20,240 bases of DNA from an uncultured Collinsella sp. (GTDB lineage Bacteria > Actinomycetota > Coriobacteriia > Coriobacteriales > Coriobacteriaceae), in assembly GCA_900549085.1 (NCBI GenBank), contig URMO01000034.1, positions 1-20,240 of the forward strand, written 5' to 3'. Under the pieces are notes generated by a model. It ran no database searches, was not told the origin of the DNA, and was given only the letters and a program-made list of their open reading frames with translations. Made by a program: the position numbers and the translations under genes. Each line of letters opens with the position of its first letter. The first letter of the stretch is position 1. Positions 1 through 8,069 of the stretch are shown here, piece by piece.

Positions 1-99
1 GGCGGATATAATCGGATCGACTTGAATTCGGACCCGTCGGCGCGCTTGCGCACCGACGACCAGGGGCCGCGCGTACGAAGGGACTACCATGACCGATAA
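1..99 (+). CDS. ftsW: C-terminal fragment, probable FtsW/RodA-type glycosyltransferase
   Basis: Only frame 1 is open here; the other two plus-strand frames stop within the first 25 bases. It encodes about 32 polar, Arg/Asp-rich residues and ends in TAA at 97-99, overlapping the murG start by 11 bases. No catalytic or membrane segment is in the window, so identity rests on position: in dcw clusters ftsW, the lipid II polymerase of the septum, commonly lies directly before murG, and FtsW proteins often end in a charged cytoplasmic tail. The overlap suggests translational coupling with murG. Another dcw gene such as murD is possible. Confidence 0.5.
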   Translation, partial: GGYNRIDLNSDPSARLRTDDQGPRVRRDYHDR

Positions 100-1204
100 G
101 ATGACCGTTGCTATCGCAGCCGGCGGCACGGCGGGACATATCAACCCCGCCCTCGCCTTGGCCGAGGAGCTACGTGACCGTGGCCACCACGTTGTGTTTG
201 TGGGTCAGTCGCATAAGCTCGAGGGTCGTCTGGTTCCCGAGGCAGGGTTCGATTTTGTGCCGATTACGGTTACGGGCTTCGACCGCTCTCGCCCTTGGAC
301 GGCATTGAGCTCGCTGTGGCGTGTCTATAAGGCGAAGCGCACGCTCGACAGCCATTTTTCTAAAGCCTGCAAGCCCGATGTCGCTATAGGTTTTGGCGCC
401 TATGTCGAGGTCCCGCTTCTGGGCTGGTGCAAAGACGCGGGCATTCCGTATCTGCTGCACGAACAGAACTCCGTTCCGGGCCTTGCTAACAAGATGATGA
501 GTTCGCATGCCGCCCGTGTTTGCATCTCGGTGCCGGCAGCACGTTCCGTGTTTGAGCGCGAGGGCGATCCTGACCATGTGCTCATGACCGGCAACCCCGT
601 GCGCCGTTCTGTGATCGAGGGAGATCGGGTTCGCGGTCGCAGGGCTCTCGACGTGCCTGAGGACGCTACACTCCTGCTGGTGTTTGGCGGCTCACTTGGT
701 GCTCAACATCTTAATGAGCGCGTGGCCTCGCTCAAAAACGAGTTGCTCTCGCGGGATAATCTCTATGTTTTGCATTCGACGGGCGCCGATGGCTTCGAGG
801 ACACCGAGCGTGCTCTTGCCCTGATGCCCGAGGAGGCGAAGCGGTATCGCGTCCAGCCCTACATCGACAATATGGGCGATATGCTGGCCGCGGCCGATTT
901 GGTCCTCTCGCGCTCGGGCGCTTCGAGCGTTGCCGAAATCGCGGCCCTTGCCACACCTTCGGTACTGGTGCCGTATCCGCATGCGACGGCCGATCATCAG
1001 ACCACCAATGCCCGCTATCTGGTCGATGCCGGTGCTGGCGTGCTCTGCGCCGATGCCGATATCGATACCCAGGCGTTTGCCGATGAGCTGCTGCATCTTA
1101 TCGATGATGCGCAGGCGCGCGATGCCATGCGTCAGGCGGCTCGCGGTTTGGCCCAGGACCGCGCTGCCGTCCTTTTGGCAGACGCGGTAGAAGGATTGCG
1201 TTAG
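89..1204 (+). CDS. murG: MurG, UDP-GlcNAc:undecaprenyl-PP-MurNAc-pentapeptide GlcNAc transferase
   Basis: MurG adds GlcNAc from UDP-GlcNAc to lipid I to make lipid II at the inner face of the cytoplasmic membrane. The 371-residue product has the usual family length and two Rossmann-like halves. The N-terminal glycine loop GGTAGH is at residues 12-17, the acceptor-side HEQNS at 124-128, the second glycine loop FGGSLGAQ near 200, and the UDP-GlcNAc site RSGASSVAEIAAL near 275, followed by PHATADHQTTNA. The usual GFGGYVSGP motif is changed to GFGAYVEVP (residues 101-109), a mild oddity. The start at 89 is preceded by AGGGA at 79-83. The gene overlaps the upstream reading frame by 11 bases and is followed by a 97-base gap before murC. 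Confidence 0.97.
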   Translation: MTDKMTVAIAAGGTAGHINPALALAEELRDRGHHVVFVGQSHKLEGRLVPEAGFDFVPITVTGFDRSRPWTALSSLWRVYKAKRTLDSHFSKACKPDVAIGFGAYVEVPLLGWCKDAGIPYLLHEQNSVPGLANKMMSSHAARVCISVPAARSVFEREGDPDHVLMTGNPVRRSVIEGDRVRGRRALDVPEDATLLLVFGGSLGAQHLNERVASLKNELLSRDNLYVLHSTGADGFEDTERALALMPEEAKRYRVQPYIDNMGDMLAAADLVLSRSGASSVAEIAALATPSVLVPYPHATADHQTTNARYLVDAGAGVLCADADIDTQAFADELLHLIDDAQARDAMRQAARGLAQDRAAVLLADAVEGLR

Positions 1205-1252
1205 TTAGACGGGATATCGCGGGTCGCCCTCGCGCGGATGCGGTAGGTGCGG

Positions 1253-1258
1253 TACAGT
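1253..1258 (+). promoter_or_regulatory. Candidate -10 element (GG-TACAGT) upstream of murC
   Basis: TACAGT, directly preceded by GG, lies 43 bases before the murC start. No -35 hexamer is visible at 16-18 bp. It is listed because the same GGTA-type element recurs before several other genes in the window. It may instead be chance within an operon. Confidence 0.25.
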
Positions 1259-1301
1259 AGACGGGTTACAGGCAGTGTTTACGCAAGGAGTACACGAGCA
1301 C

Positions 1302-2720
1302 ATGGCTGATTCCCAGACTGCAACCTCCGCGCCCGATTTCAAGAGCGCCCATTTTATCGGTATCGGTGGCGCCGGCATGAGCGGCATCGCCCTCGTCCTT
1401 CACGAGCGCGGCTATGTCGTTACCGGCTCCGACCTTAAGACGTCTCGCTATATTCGCCAGCTTACCCGTGCCGGCGTGAAGGTGCATGTGGGCCATGAGG
1501 CCGCCACCATCGACGAGGTCAAGCCCGACGTCGTCGTGGTATCTACCGCTATTCCCGAGTCCAACCCCGAGCTCGTCCGTGCGCGCGAGCTGGGTATTCC
1601 CGTGTGGCCTCGCGCCAAGATGCTCTCGGCTCTGGGCCACGGCTACACCACCGTCGCCGTCGCCGGTACTCATGGCAAGACCACGACCTCTTCGATGTGC
1701 GCCACCATGCTCGACCGCATGGGTCTGGACCCCAGCTTCCTGATCGGTGGCATTGTCGAGGGCTACGATACCAACGGCAAGAACGGCTCGGGCGACTATT
1801 TTGTCGCCGAGGCGGATGAGTCCGACAGCTCCTTCCTGTTCCTTAACCCCAATGTGGTCATCGTGACCAACGTCGAGGCCGACCATCTCGATCATTACTC
1901 GGGTATCGAGGAGATCGAGGCCACCTTCGCCAAGTTTATGAGTCTGGTGGGCGAGGACGGCACGGTCATCGTCTGTGGCGAGGACCCGCATCTGGTCGAG
2001 CTTGCCAAGTCGACGGGCCGTCATGTGCTTTCCTATGGCTTTGCCGAGACCAACGACATCGTCTGCGTGCATCCGGATGTCAAGGGCATCCAGAGCGACT
2101 TTATCGTTCGCTTTGAGGACGGCACCGAGCACGCTGTCGAGATTAAGAGCAACCCCGGTCGTCACAACATGCTCAACGCCACGGCCGTCTTGACCGTCGC
2201 CCATGTCCTAGGCCTCGATATCGACGCCGCCGCTAAGGCACTTTCGAGTTTTGAAGGCGTCCGCCGTCGCTTTACCCACGTGGGCGATATCGACGGCATC
2301 ACGGTGGTTGACGATTACGGTCATCATCCCACCGAGATCAAGGCGACGCTCGCTGCTGCCTCTTCGCTGGGCTACAAACATGTCGACGTCGTGTTCCAGC
2401 CGCACCGCTATTCGCGCCTGCAGGCTCTGTGCGGTGACTTTGCCGACGCATTCGCCAATGCCGACAATCTGCTGTTGATCGACGTGTTCTCTGCCGGCGA
2501 GATGCCCATCCCGGGTGTCACGTCCAAGATGCTCGCCGATACCGTGCGCTCCAAGCACCCCGGCAAGGAGGTCGTGTACTGCTCGAGCCGTCTTGAGCTC
2601 AATGAGGAGCTCGAGAAGATGGTGGGCGAGGGCGATTTGCTGCTTACCATGGGCGCCGGCGACGTCACGACGGTCGGCCCCGAGTTCATCGAGTATCTGA
2701 CTGCCAAGAAAGACGCTTAA
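1302..2720 (+). CDS. murC: MurC, UDP-N-acetylmuramate-L-alanine ligase
   Basis: This cytoplasmic Mur ligase uses ATP to add L-Ala to UDP-MurNAc, the first step of stem-peptide synthesis. The 472-residue product shows the N-terminal UDP-binding loop GIGGAGMSG (20-28), the ATP P-loop AGTHGKTTT (121-129), EADESDSSF, the metal-site NVEADHLDHY, and the C-terminal HHPTEI and QPHRYSRL motifs typical of MurC. ATG 1302 is preferred because AAGGAG lies at 1285-1290. A GTG at 1275 would add nine residues but lacks a Shine-Dalgarno. murB starts only five bases after the stop, so the two are probably cotranscribed and coupled. Confidence 0.97.
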   Translation: MADSQTATSAPDFKSAHFIGIGGAGMSGIALVLHERGYVVTGSDLKTSRYIRQLTRAGVKVHVGHEAATIDEVKPDVVVVSTAIPESNPELVRARELGIPVWPRAKMLSALGHGYTTVAVAGTHGKTTTSSMCATMLDRMGLDPSFLIGGIVEGYDTNGKNGSGDYFVAEADESDSSFLFLNPNVVIVTNVEADHLDHYSGIEEIEATFAKFMSLVGEDGTVIVCGEDPHLVELAKSTGRHVLSYGFAETNDIVCVHPDVKGIQSDFIVRFEDGTEHAVEIKSNPGRHNMLNATAVLTVAHVLGLDIDAAAKALSSFEGVRRRFTHVGDIDGITVVDDYGHHPTEIKATLAAASSLGYKHVDVVFQPHRYSRLQALCGDFADAFANADNLLLIDVFSAGEMPIPGVTSKMLADTVRSKHPGKEVVYCSSRLELNEELEKMVGEGDLLLTMGAGDVTTVGPEFIEYLTAKKDA

Positions 2721-2725
2721 ACCCT

Positions 2726-3637
2726 ATGGGTCTGTTTAACGCCGTCATGGCGCTTTCGGGCATGATCGATACGGACGTAATCGAGGATGAACGCCTCGCG
2801 CGCCATACGAGCTATCGTATCGGCGGGAAGGCGGACCTCTTTGTGACGTGTCACAGCTATCATGCCTTGCGTCGCGCCGTGGCGGTGCTCGATCGTGAGC
2901 AGGTGCCGTGGGTCATTATCGGCAAGGGATCTAATCTGCTTGTTGCCGATGCAGGCTATCGCGGCGCCGTCATTTCGTTGGGGCGCGAGTTCCAGCGTAC
3001 GGTTGTCGCCGAAGACGGTTGTACGCTGACGGTCGGTGCGGGCGTGATATTCGCTCGCCTAGTCAACGACGCGCTGTCGCGCAGCCTTTCGGGCCTTGAG
3101 TTTGCGGTCGGTATTCCCGGCTCCGTTGGCGGCGCCGTGTCCATGAATGCCGGCACGCGAACCGAGTGGATTGGCTCGCTGGTCGAAGATGTCGTTACGT
3201 TTGACCCGGGCTCCGGCATCAAGCATTATGCGGGCTCGGAGATCGCTTGGGGCTACCGTGAATGCAGCCTGCCGCGTAACGAGATCATTCTGGAATGCGT
3301 GCTCAAGCTCAAACCTGCGCCCAAGGCCGATATCCGTGAACGTATGGAGCGGTACCTGACGCGGCGTAAGCGCACACAGCCCATGGGCTGTGCATCCTGC
3401 GGGTCGGTATTTCGCAACCCGCCCGATGCGAGCGTGGGAAAGCTCATCGAGGATTGTGGATTAAAGGGTTTTTCGGTTGGCGGCGCGGAAGTTTCGCCCG
3501 TACACGCTAATTTTATCGTTAATAACGGAACCGCCTCGGCTGATGACGTGGCCGCGGTTATCAGACATGTGCACGGAAAGGTGAGGGAGGCGTATGGCAT
3601 CGAGCTCAGACCGGAAGTTAAATTCCTCGGCTTCTAG
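2726..3637 (+). CDS. murB: MurB, UDP-N-acetylenolpyruvoylglucosamine reductase
   Basis: MurB is the FAD- and NADPH-dependent enzyme that reduces UDP-GlcNAc-enolpyruvate to UDP-MurNAc, the substrate used by MurC just upstream. Visible motifs are the FAD-binding YRIGGKA (30-36) and GKGSNLLV (66-73), GLEFAVGIPGSVGGAVSMNAG in the middle, GYREC with a substrate-binding Arg, the catalytic proton donor Ser227 in CGSVFRNP, and Glu297 near the C-terminus (RPEVKFLG). The 303-residue length fits the shorter type II MurB seen in many Gram-positives. No strong Shine-Dalgarno precedes ATG 2726; initiation is probably coupled to murC. ATGs at residues 8 and 13 are alternatives. The last 44 bases overlap ftsQ. 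Confidence 0.96.
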   Translation: MGLFNAVMALSGMIDTDVIEDERLARHTSYRIGGKADLFVTCHSYHALRRAVAVLDREQVPWVIIGKGSNLLVADAGYRGAVISLGREFQRTVVAEDGCTLTVGAGVIFARLVNDALSRSLSGLEFAVGIPGSVGGAVSMNAGTRTEWIGSLVEDVVTFDPGSGIKHYAGSEIAWGYRECSLPRNEIILECVLKLKPAPKADIRERMERYLTRRKRTQPMGCASCGSVFRNPPDASVGKLIEDCGLKGFSVGGAEVSPVHANFIVNNGTASADDVAAVIRHVHGKVREAYGIELRPEVKFLGF

Positions 3638-4862
3638 AGCATCGAAACCAACCTTCCGCCGCGCCGGAGGGCGTTCCGGCGCACCGTCTCAGCCTCAACG
3701 TAAATCCGCTATGCCTTCTAAGCCTGCTGGGTCCGTGCGGCCTGCCAAGCGTTCGACTGCCGGTTCGCAGCTTGGCGGACGCCCCGCGGCCAAAAAGGTT
3801 GCTCGTCCGGTGGCACGTCCCTCGGTGACGCCCAAACCGGCGATGGGCGCCAAACCTTCTCGCCCCATAGCGTCGCCCAAGCCCTCGTTGGGGGCAAAGG
3901 TGACGCGTCCCGGTCGCGCGCTGGGTGCATCTAAGCCGCGTATGCTGACGTCGGTGTCGGCTTCCGCAAAACCGCAATCGGGCAAAAAGGGCTCTAATCC
4001 GCTGTCATCGATCGGCGCCCTGGCAAATCATGCGGCGGGTGCCGCTTCTGCCGTTAAGGGCAAGGGCAAAATCGTGGGTGGCATTCTTGCCGCTTTGGCA
4101 GTGCTTGCGGTCGTTGCCGTCGTCGTCATTAACTCTGGCCTGTTCGCCGCTACCGATATTCAGATTCAGGGCAGCGAGCATGTAACCAAGCACGATGCCA
4201 TCCAGCTGATCGATCTGCCCGAGGACACGTCGCTGTTCAATGTGAATCCCGACCAGATCACCGAGGGCCTCAAGCAAAATCCGTGGGTCTCGGGCGTGGA
4301 TGTTCAGCGTCAGTTTCCCCATACGCTCATCATCACGCCGACGGAACGCAAGGTTATCGCAATTGCCTACATTAGCTCCGATGATCTTGCATGGGCGATC
4401 GGGGACGATGACACATGGATTGCACCACTGTCTACCTCCGTCGATGTTGACGACCAGGGCAATGTCATCACAACGGGGGAGGGTGCCAACACCCTAAACG
4501 GCATCGATGCCGCCCTGGCACTCGCCAAACATTACGGTGCCGTGCTGTTGACCGATGTCTCGGCCGATGTCGCACCGGTTTCGGGGCAAGCCGTAAATTC
4601 CAAGGCCGTCAAGGCCGGCCTGGATTACGTCCGCGGTTTCTCGAGCGAGTTCCTGGGCCAGGTCAAGGATATTTCCACGCCCTCGGTCGAGGCCATCTCG
4701 GCGAATCTCGATAACGGTATCGAGGTGTCGCTCGGAGATTCGGACGACATTGCCAAAAAGGAGCGTATCGTTACCAAGCTGCTTTCGCAGGTGGAGGGCG
4801 TGACGTATATCAACGTTCGATCTCCTGGCAACTATACGTTTAGGAACGCGCCGACCTCGTAG
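3594..4862 (+). CDS. ftsQ: FtsQ/DivIB-type cell division protein with long basic N-terminal tail
   Basis: FtsQ is a bitopic divisome protein that bridges cytoplasmic and septal peptidoglycan machinery through FtsB/FtsL-type partners. Residues 1-155 are rich in Ala, Pro, Lys, Arg and Ser and almost free of acidic residues, so probably disordered and cytoplasmic. A single membrane helix spans about 160-182 (IVGGILAALAVLAVVAVVVI). A POTRA domain follows (about 186-255, beginning FAATDIQIQGSEHV), then a beta domain to residue 422. A strong GAGGGAGG at 3583-3590 supports ATG 3594, which lies inside the 3' end of murB in another frame (44-base overlap). The tail makes the protein much longer than typical FtsQ (about 250-300 residues). 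Confidence 0.9.
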   Translation: MASSSDRKLNSSASRASKPTFRRAGGRSGAPSQPQRKSAMPSKPAGSVRPAKRSTAGSQLGGRPAAKKVARPVARPSVTPKPAMGAKPSRPIASPKPSLGAKVTRPGRALGASKPRMLTSVSASAKPQSGKKGSNPLSSIGALANHAAGAASAVKGKGKIVGGILAALAVLAVVAVVVINSGLFAATDIQIQGSEHVTKHDAIQLIDLPEDTSLFNVNPDQITEGLKQNPWVSGVDVQRQFPHTLIITPTERKVIAIAYISSDDLAWAIGDDDTWIAPLSTSVDVDDQGNVITTGEGANTLNGIDAALALAKHYGAVLLTDVSADVAPVSGQAVNSKAVKAGLDYVRGFSSEFLGQVKDISTPSVEAISANLDNGIEVSLGDSDDIAKKERIVTKLLSQVEGVTYINVRSPGNYTFRNAPTS

Positions 4863-4938
4863 CGTCTTCTGGCCTTTGTTGACGGGGCATACCGCGCCGT
4901 TTATCTGGTTTGTTTGGTTTTCACCGCCAATTATTTGA

Positions 4939-4967
4939 CTGATACGTTCATAATGTGCAAACATAAT
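4939..4967 (+). promoter_or_regulatory. Candidate ftsZ promoter in AT-rich gap
   Basis: The 198-base gap between ftsQ and ftsZ (4863-5060) is clearly AT-richer than its surroundings and holds no convincing gene. CTGATA at 4939-4944 and CATAAT at 4962-4967 are separated by 17 bp and match the sigma-70 consensus at 4/6 and 5/6 positions. This would give a leader of about 85 bases. A TTGACT at 4935-4940 is badly spaced from any -10. A perfect 11-bp palindrome, TTCAACTTGAA, lies at 4990-5000 within the leader and could be an operator or small hairpin. Confidence 0.4.
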
Positions 4968-5060
4968 ACGGTTTACCTTTGCATTTACTTTCAACTTGAA
5001 GGTTAATGTGCGCAGGGGTCAACCCATGCTATGGCAATAACCTTTGTTCGGAGGACCGAC

Positions 5061-6215
5061 ATGCACGAGACAGAGATCAACAACTACCTTGCCGTCATTA
5101 AGGTGGTCGGCGTCGGCGGCGGCGGTACCAACGCGGTCAATCGAATGATCGAAGAGGGTATCCGCGGCGTCGAGTTTGTTGCCATCAACACCGATGCTCA
5201 GGCACTCGCGATCTCTGATGCCGATATCAAGGTGCACATCGGCACCGACCTGACCCGCGGCCTGGGCGCTGGCGCCAACCCCGAGGTCGGCCGTAAGGCC
5301 GCCGATGAGTCCCGCGACGACATCGCCGAGGCGCTCGCTGGCGCCGATATGGTGTTCATCACCTGCGGCGAGGGCGGCGGCACCGGTACCGGCGCTGCCC
5401 CCATCGTTGCCGATATCGCGATGAACGAGGTCGGCGCGCTGACCGTCGCCGTCGTGACCAAGCCCTTTACGTTTGAGGGCCGCAAGCGCAAGAAGAGCGC
5501 CGAAGAAGGCATTAAGACGCTTTCCGACTGCGTCGACACCATGATCGTTATCCCTAACGACAAGCTGCTCGACATCGCCGAGAAGAAGACCACCATGCTT
5601 GAGGCCTTCGCAATCGCCGATGGTGTCCTTTCCCAGGGCACCCAGGGCATCACCGACCTCATCACCGTCCCCGGTATCATCAACCTGGACTTCGCCGATG
5701 TTAAGACCATCATGAAGCAGGCCGGTACCGCCATGATGGGTATCGGTACCGCTTCTGGGGACACCCGTGCCGTCGACGCTGCCCAGCAGGCTATTTCCAG
5801 CCCGCTGCTCGAGAGTTCCATCGATGGCGCCACGCGCGTCCTGCTTTCCATTGCCGGTTCCAAGGACCTGGGTATTCAGGAGATCAGCGATGCTGCCGAC
5901 GTTGTCGCCAACGCCGTCGACCCCGAGGCCAACATCATCTTCGGTACCGTTGTGGACGAGTCCCTGGGCGACCAGGTGCGCATCACCGTTATCGCTACGG
6001 GCTTCTCCGACTCCAACGTCAACCGTCAGGACGAGCTCTTTGCCGCTCAGCAGTCTCAGAGCAAGGCCGCTGCTTCCGCTGAGCCGCAGCGCACCGCTCC
6101 GGCTGCCAGCTCCGCTCAGGCCGCCCCGACTCGCAACGTTGGCGGTACCGAGCTCCCCAACTTTGGTAACGACCAGTTTGAGCTTCCCGACTTCCTCAAG
6201 CGCGGTAGCTTCTAG
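5061..6215 (+). CDS. ftsZ: FtsZ, tubulin-like cell division GTPase
   Basis: FtsZ polymerises into the Z-ring at mid-cell and recruits the divisome. The 384-residue product has the N-terminal nucleotide loop VVGVGGGGTNAVNRM, the tubulin signature GGGTGTGAAP near residue 105, and the T7-loop region with NLDFADV. An Ala/Ser/Gln-rich linker covers about 320-365, and the C-terminal peptide ELPNFGNDQFELPDFLKR would bind SepF or another anchor. The start is ATG 5061, with GGAGG at 5050-5054; an in-frame ATG at 5031 has no Shine-Dalgarno and adds ten atypical residues. No ftsA lies beside it, so membrane anchoring probably falls to SepF encoded downstream. It is followed by a strong terminator. Confidence 0.98.
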   Translation: MHETEINNYLAVIKVVGVGGGGTNAVNRMIEEGIRGVEFVAINTDAQALAISDADIKVHIGTDLTRGLGAGANPEVGRKAADESRDDIAEALAGADMVFITCGEGGGTGTGAAPIVADIAMNEVGALTVAVVTKPFTFEGRKRKKSAEEGIKTLSDCVDTMIVIPNDKLLDIAEKKTTMLEAFAIADGVLSQGTQGITDLITVPGIINLDFADVKTIMKQAGTAMMGIGTASGDTRAVDAAQQAISSPLLESSIDGATRVLLSIAGSKDLGIQEISDAADVVANAVDPEANIIFGTVVDESLGDQVRITVIATGFSDSNVNRQDELFAAQQSQSKAAASAEPQRTAPAASSAQAAPTRNVGGTELPNFGNDQFELPDFLKRGSF

Positions 6216-6239
6216 TTCGTCTTTATCAACGACCTGCAT

Positions 6240-6273
6240 GGGGTGCGTCCGATTGGGCGCACCCCTTTTTTTT
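6240..6273 (+). terminator. Rho-independent terminator after ftsZ
   Basis: An 11-bp stem (6240-6250 with 6255-6265, one G-U pair) closes a four-base GATT loop and is followed by eight T at 6266-6273. It lies 24 bases after the ftsZ stop and separates the dcw operon from pgeF-pst. Confidence 0.95.
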
Positions 6274-6349
6274 CTTGTGTTTCGCCTTTGTAAACGAAAG
6301 CCTCCAATCTCCTTACGTTCCCTTTACGTTTGGTCTCTACCGCTGCGGG

Positions 6350-6355
6350 TATCCT
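6350..6355 (+). promoter_or_regulatory. Candidate -10 element (GG-TATCCT) upstream of pgeF
   Basis: TATCCT preceded by GGG lies between the ftsZ terminator and pgeF, 79 bases before the start. A promoter is needed in this gap because of the terminator. No -35 is visible at normal spacing; TTTACG at 6323-6328 is 21 bp away. No recognisable phosphate-box repeat was seen in this gap. Confidence 0.3.
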
Positions 6356-6434
6356 TTTTGATGAAGCATGGCAGCCGTATGGCACGGACTGCAGCGGCGT
6401 CGCCGCGATACTTGTGTTATTAGGAGGCTTTAGT

Positions 6435-7235
6435 ATGGCAGCACGTGCGGACAACGTTTCGCGTGTCGACCATGATGGAGTTACGTTGGTAGAGGGCGCG
6501 ACGCACGATGTCCGTTTTGCCTTTACCGAGCGCACCGGTGGTGTTTCCGAAGATGCGTACTCCTCACTCAATCTGGGCTCGCATGTTGGCGATGACCCCT
6601 TTGCCGTTCAAGAAAATCGTCGCCGCACGCTCGAGGCCATAGGGGCTGCCGAGTGCGAGCACAACCTGCTTGTTCCCAATCAAGTGCACGGTGACCATGT
6701 CGTGACGGTGACCTCGAACGGTGCCGATGATCTCGAGATCATTCGCGAGCAGATTGCCGAGGGCTGCGATGCCATCGTCTGCACGATCCGTGAGGTGCCC
6801 GTGATGCTCTGCTTTGCCGATTGCGTTCCCGTGGTGCTGGTGGCTCCCGGCGGCTTTGCCGTGGTGCACTCTGGTTGGAAGGGCACGATTGCGCGCATTT
6901 CCGCCAAGGCGTGCCAAGCGCTCTGCGAGGCGGCTGGTTGCAAGCCGGACGACATCTCTGCCTATATTGGGCCCCATATCCTGGGCGACGAGTACGAGGT
7001 GTCCCAAGAACTTATGGACCGCTTTGCCTCCGAGTTCGCGTGCATCGATGCCGCCACTTCTCGTATGCTCGATCTTTCCGCCGCCATTCGCGAGGCGCTG
7101 ATGGACGCCGGCATCGAGGCGAGCGGCATTGTGGACACCAAGCTTTCCACCGTTCGTCAGAACGACCGCTTTTATTCCTACCGCAACGAGGGCGGCACCT
7201 GCGGGCGCCATGCGGCGATCGGCGTGATGCTATGA
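6435..7235 (+). CDS. pgeF: PgeF (YfiH/YlmD family), peptidoglycan editing factor / multicopper-oxidase-like protein
   Basis: Members of this DUF152/YfiH family bind zinc through two His and one Cys. They have been described as purine nucleoside-processing enzymes and, in E. coli, as correcting UDP-MurNAc carrying L-Ser instead of L-Ala. The 266-residue product keeps the metal residues His85 (NQVHGD), Cys130 (FADCVP) and His145 (VHSGWKG), and the C-terminal YSYRNEGGTCGRHAAI motif. ATG 6435 is chosen because AGGAGG lies at 6422-6427; the open frame runs further upstream without a ribosome binding site. The family is usually found next to ftsZ in Gram-positives. Its stop overlaps the pstS start (ATGA), so it probably heads the phosphate operon transcript. 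Confidence 0.93.
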   Translation: MAARADNVSRVDHDGVTLVEGATHDVRFAFTERTGGVSEDAYSSLNLGSHVGDDPFAVQENRRRTLEAIGAAECEHNLLVPNQVHGDHVVTVTSNGADDLEIIREQIAEGCDAIVCTIREVPVMLCFADCVPVVLVAPGGFAVVHSGWKGTIARISAKACQALCEAAGCKPDDISAYIGPHILGDEYEVSQELMDRFASEFACIDAATSRMLDLSAAIREALMDAGIEASGIVDTKLSTVRQNDRFYSYRNEGGTCGRHAAIGVML

Positions 7236-8068
7236 GAAAGATCGCATCGGTCCTGAGCGCGGCAGTGCTCACGCTCACGCTGTGTGCCTGCTCCTCGGGA
7301 TCTTCTATGTCTTCTATCACCGTGGCTGGCTCGACCACGTGCCTTCCCATTGCCGAGATCGCGGCTGAAGGCTTTAAGGAAGAGACCGGCATCGATGTGC
7401 TCGTCTCCGGCCTTGGCTCCTCTGCGGGTATCGAGGCCGTCAGCGCCGGCACGGCCGACATCGCCAGCTCCTCTCGTGGCCTCAACGCCGATGAGCAAGA
7501 CCTTGGCCTGACCCCAATCGTAATCGCGCACGACGGCATCGCAGTCATCGTGAACGACGACAACCCGGTCGACAATCTCTCGACCGAGCAGCTCCGCGAT
7601 ATTTACGCCGGCAAGATCACCAACTGGAAAGAAGTCGGCGGAGAGGACCTGAAGATTCAGGTTATCAACCGCGACGAGGCGTCCGGTACGCGCGAGGCCT
7701 TCCGTACCATCGTTATGGACGGCACGCCGTTCGATCGTCGCTCGGCCGTTCTTTCGGGCACGGGTCAGGTGCGCGATGTCGTGTCCCGCTCGCGTGGCGC
7801 CATTGGCTACATCTCGCTGGGTTTTGTCGAGAGCCTCAACGCCAAGACCTCGGTCAAGGCCGTTTCGGTCAACCATGTCGAGGCATCCGAGAAGACGGTC
7901 GCAAGCGGCGGCTATCCCATCTCGCGCGACCTTTACTTCTTTGTGAAGGGTACGCCTTCGCATCAGGCGCAGGACTACATTGACTATGTGACGTCCGAGA
8001 AGATGGACAAGCAGATTCGCGAGGCGGGCTTTATTCCCGTCACCAACGACGGAAAGGGGAGTGAGTAG
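7232..8068 (+). CDS. pstS: PstS, phosphate-binding lipoprotein of the Pst ABC transporter
   Basis: PstS captures phosphate outside the membrane and delivers it to PstC/PstA. The 278-residue precursor has a lipoprotein signal: basic MRK, a hydrophobic stretch, and a lipobox LCAC with the lipidated Cys20, followed by a Ser/Gly spacer. Phosphate-contact motifs are visible in VAGSTTCLPI, the SSAGIEAVSAG loop, NRDEASGTREAF and GAIGYISLGF. Start ATG 7232 shares four bases with the pgeF stop, indicating translational coupling; no independent Shine-Dalgarno is clear. pstC follows with essentially no gap. The length is typical of Gram-positive PstS. Confidence 0.97.
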   Translation: MRKIASVLSAAVLTLTLCACSSGSSMSSITVAGSTTCLPIAEIAAEGFKEETGIDVLVSGLGSSAGIEAVSAGTADIASSSRGLNADEQDLGLTPIVIAHDGIAVIVNDDNPVDNLSTEQLRDIYAGKITNWKEVGGEDLKIQVINRDEASGTREAFRTIVMDGTPFDRRSAVLSGTGQVRDVVSRSRGAIGYISLGFVESLNAKTSVKAVSVNHVEASEKTVASGGYPISRDLYFFVKGTPSHQAQDYIDYVTSEKMDKQIREAGFIPVTNDGKGSE

Positions 8069-8069
8069 C

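Noticed and set aside
1266..2204. 312-codon minus-strand frame opposite murC
   Set aside because: Antisense shadow; no domain, no Shine-Dalgarno, and MurC motifs account for the sequence.
5031..5060. Upstream in-frame start for ftsZ
   Set aside because: ATG 5031 has no Shine-Dalgarno, and the GGAGG at 5050-5054 fits ATG 5061.
5019..6239. 406-codon open frame on the minus strand opposite ftsZ
   Set aside because: It is an antisense shadow of high-GC codons; the product is a Gly/Asp/Val-rich low-complexity string and ftsZ explains the DNA.
6330..6434. Upstream extension of pgeF
   Set aside because: The frame is open by chance; the strong AGGAGG at 6422-6427 sets the start at 6435, where family similarity begins.
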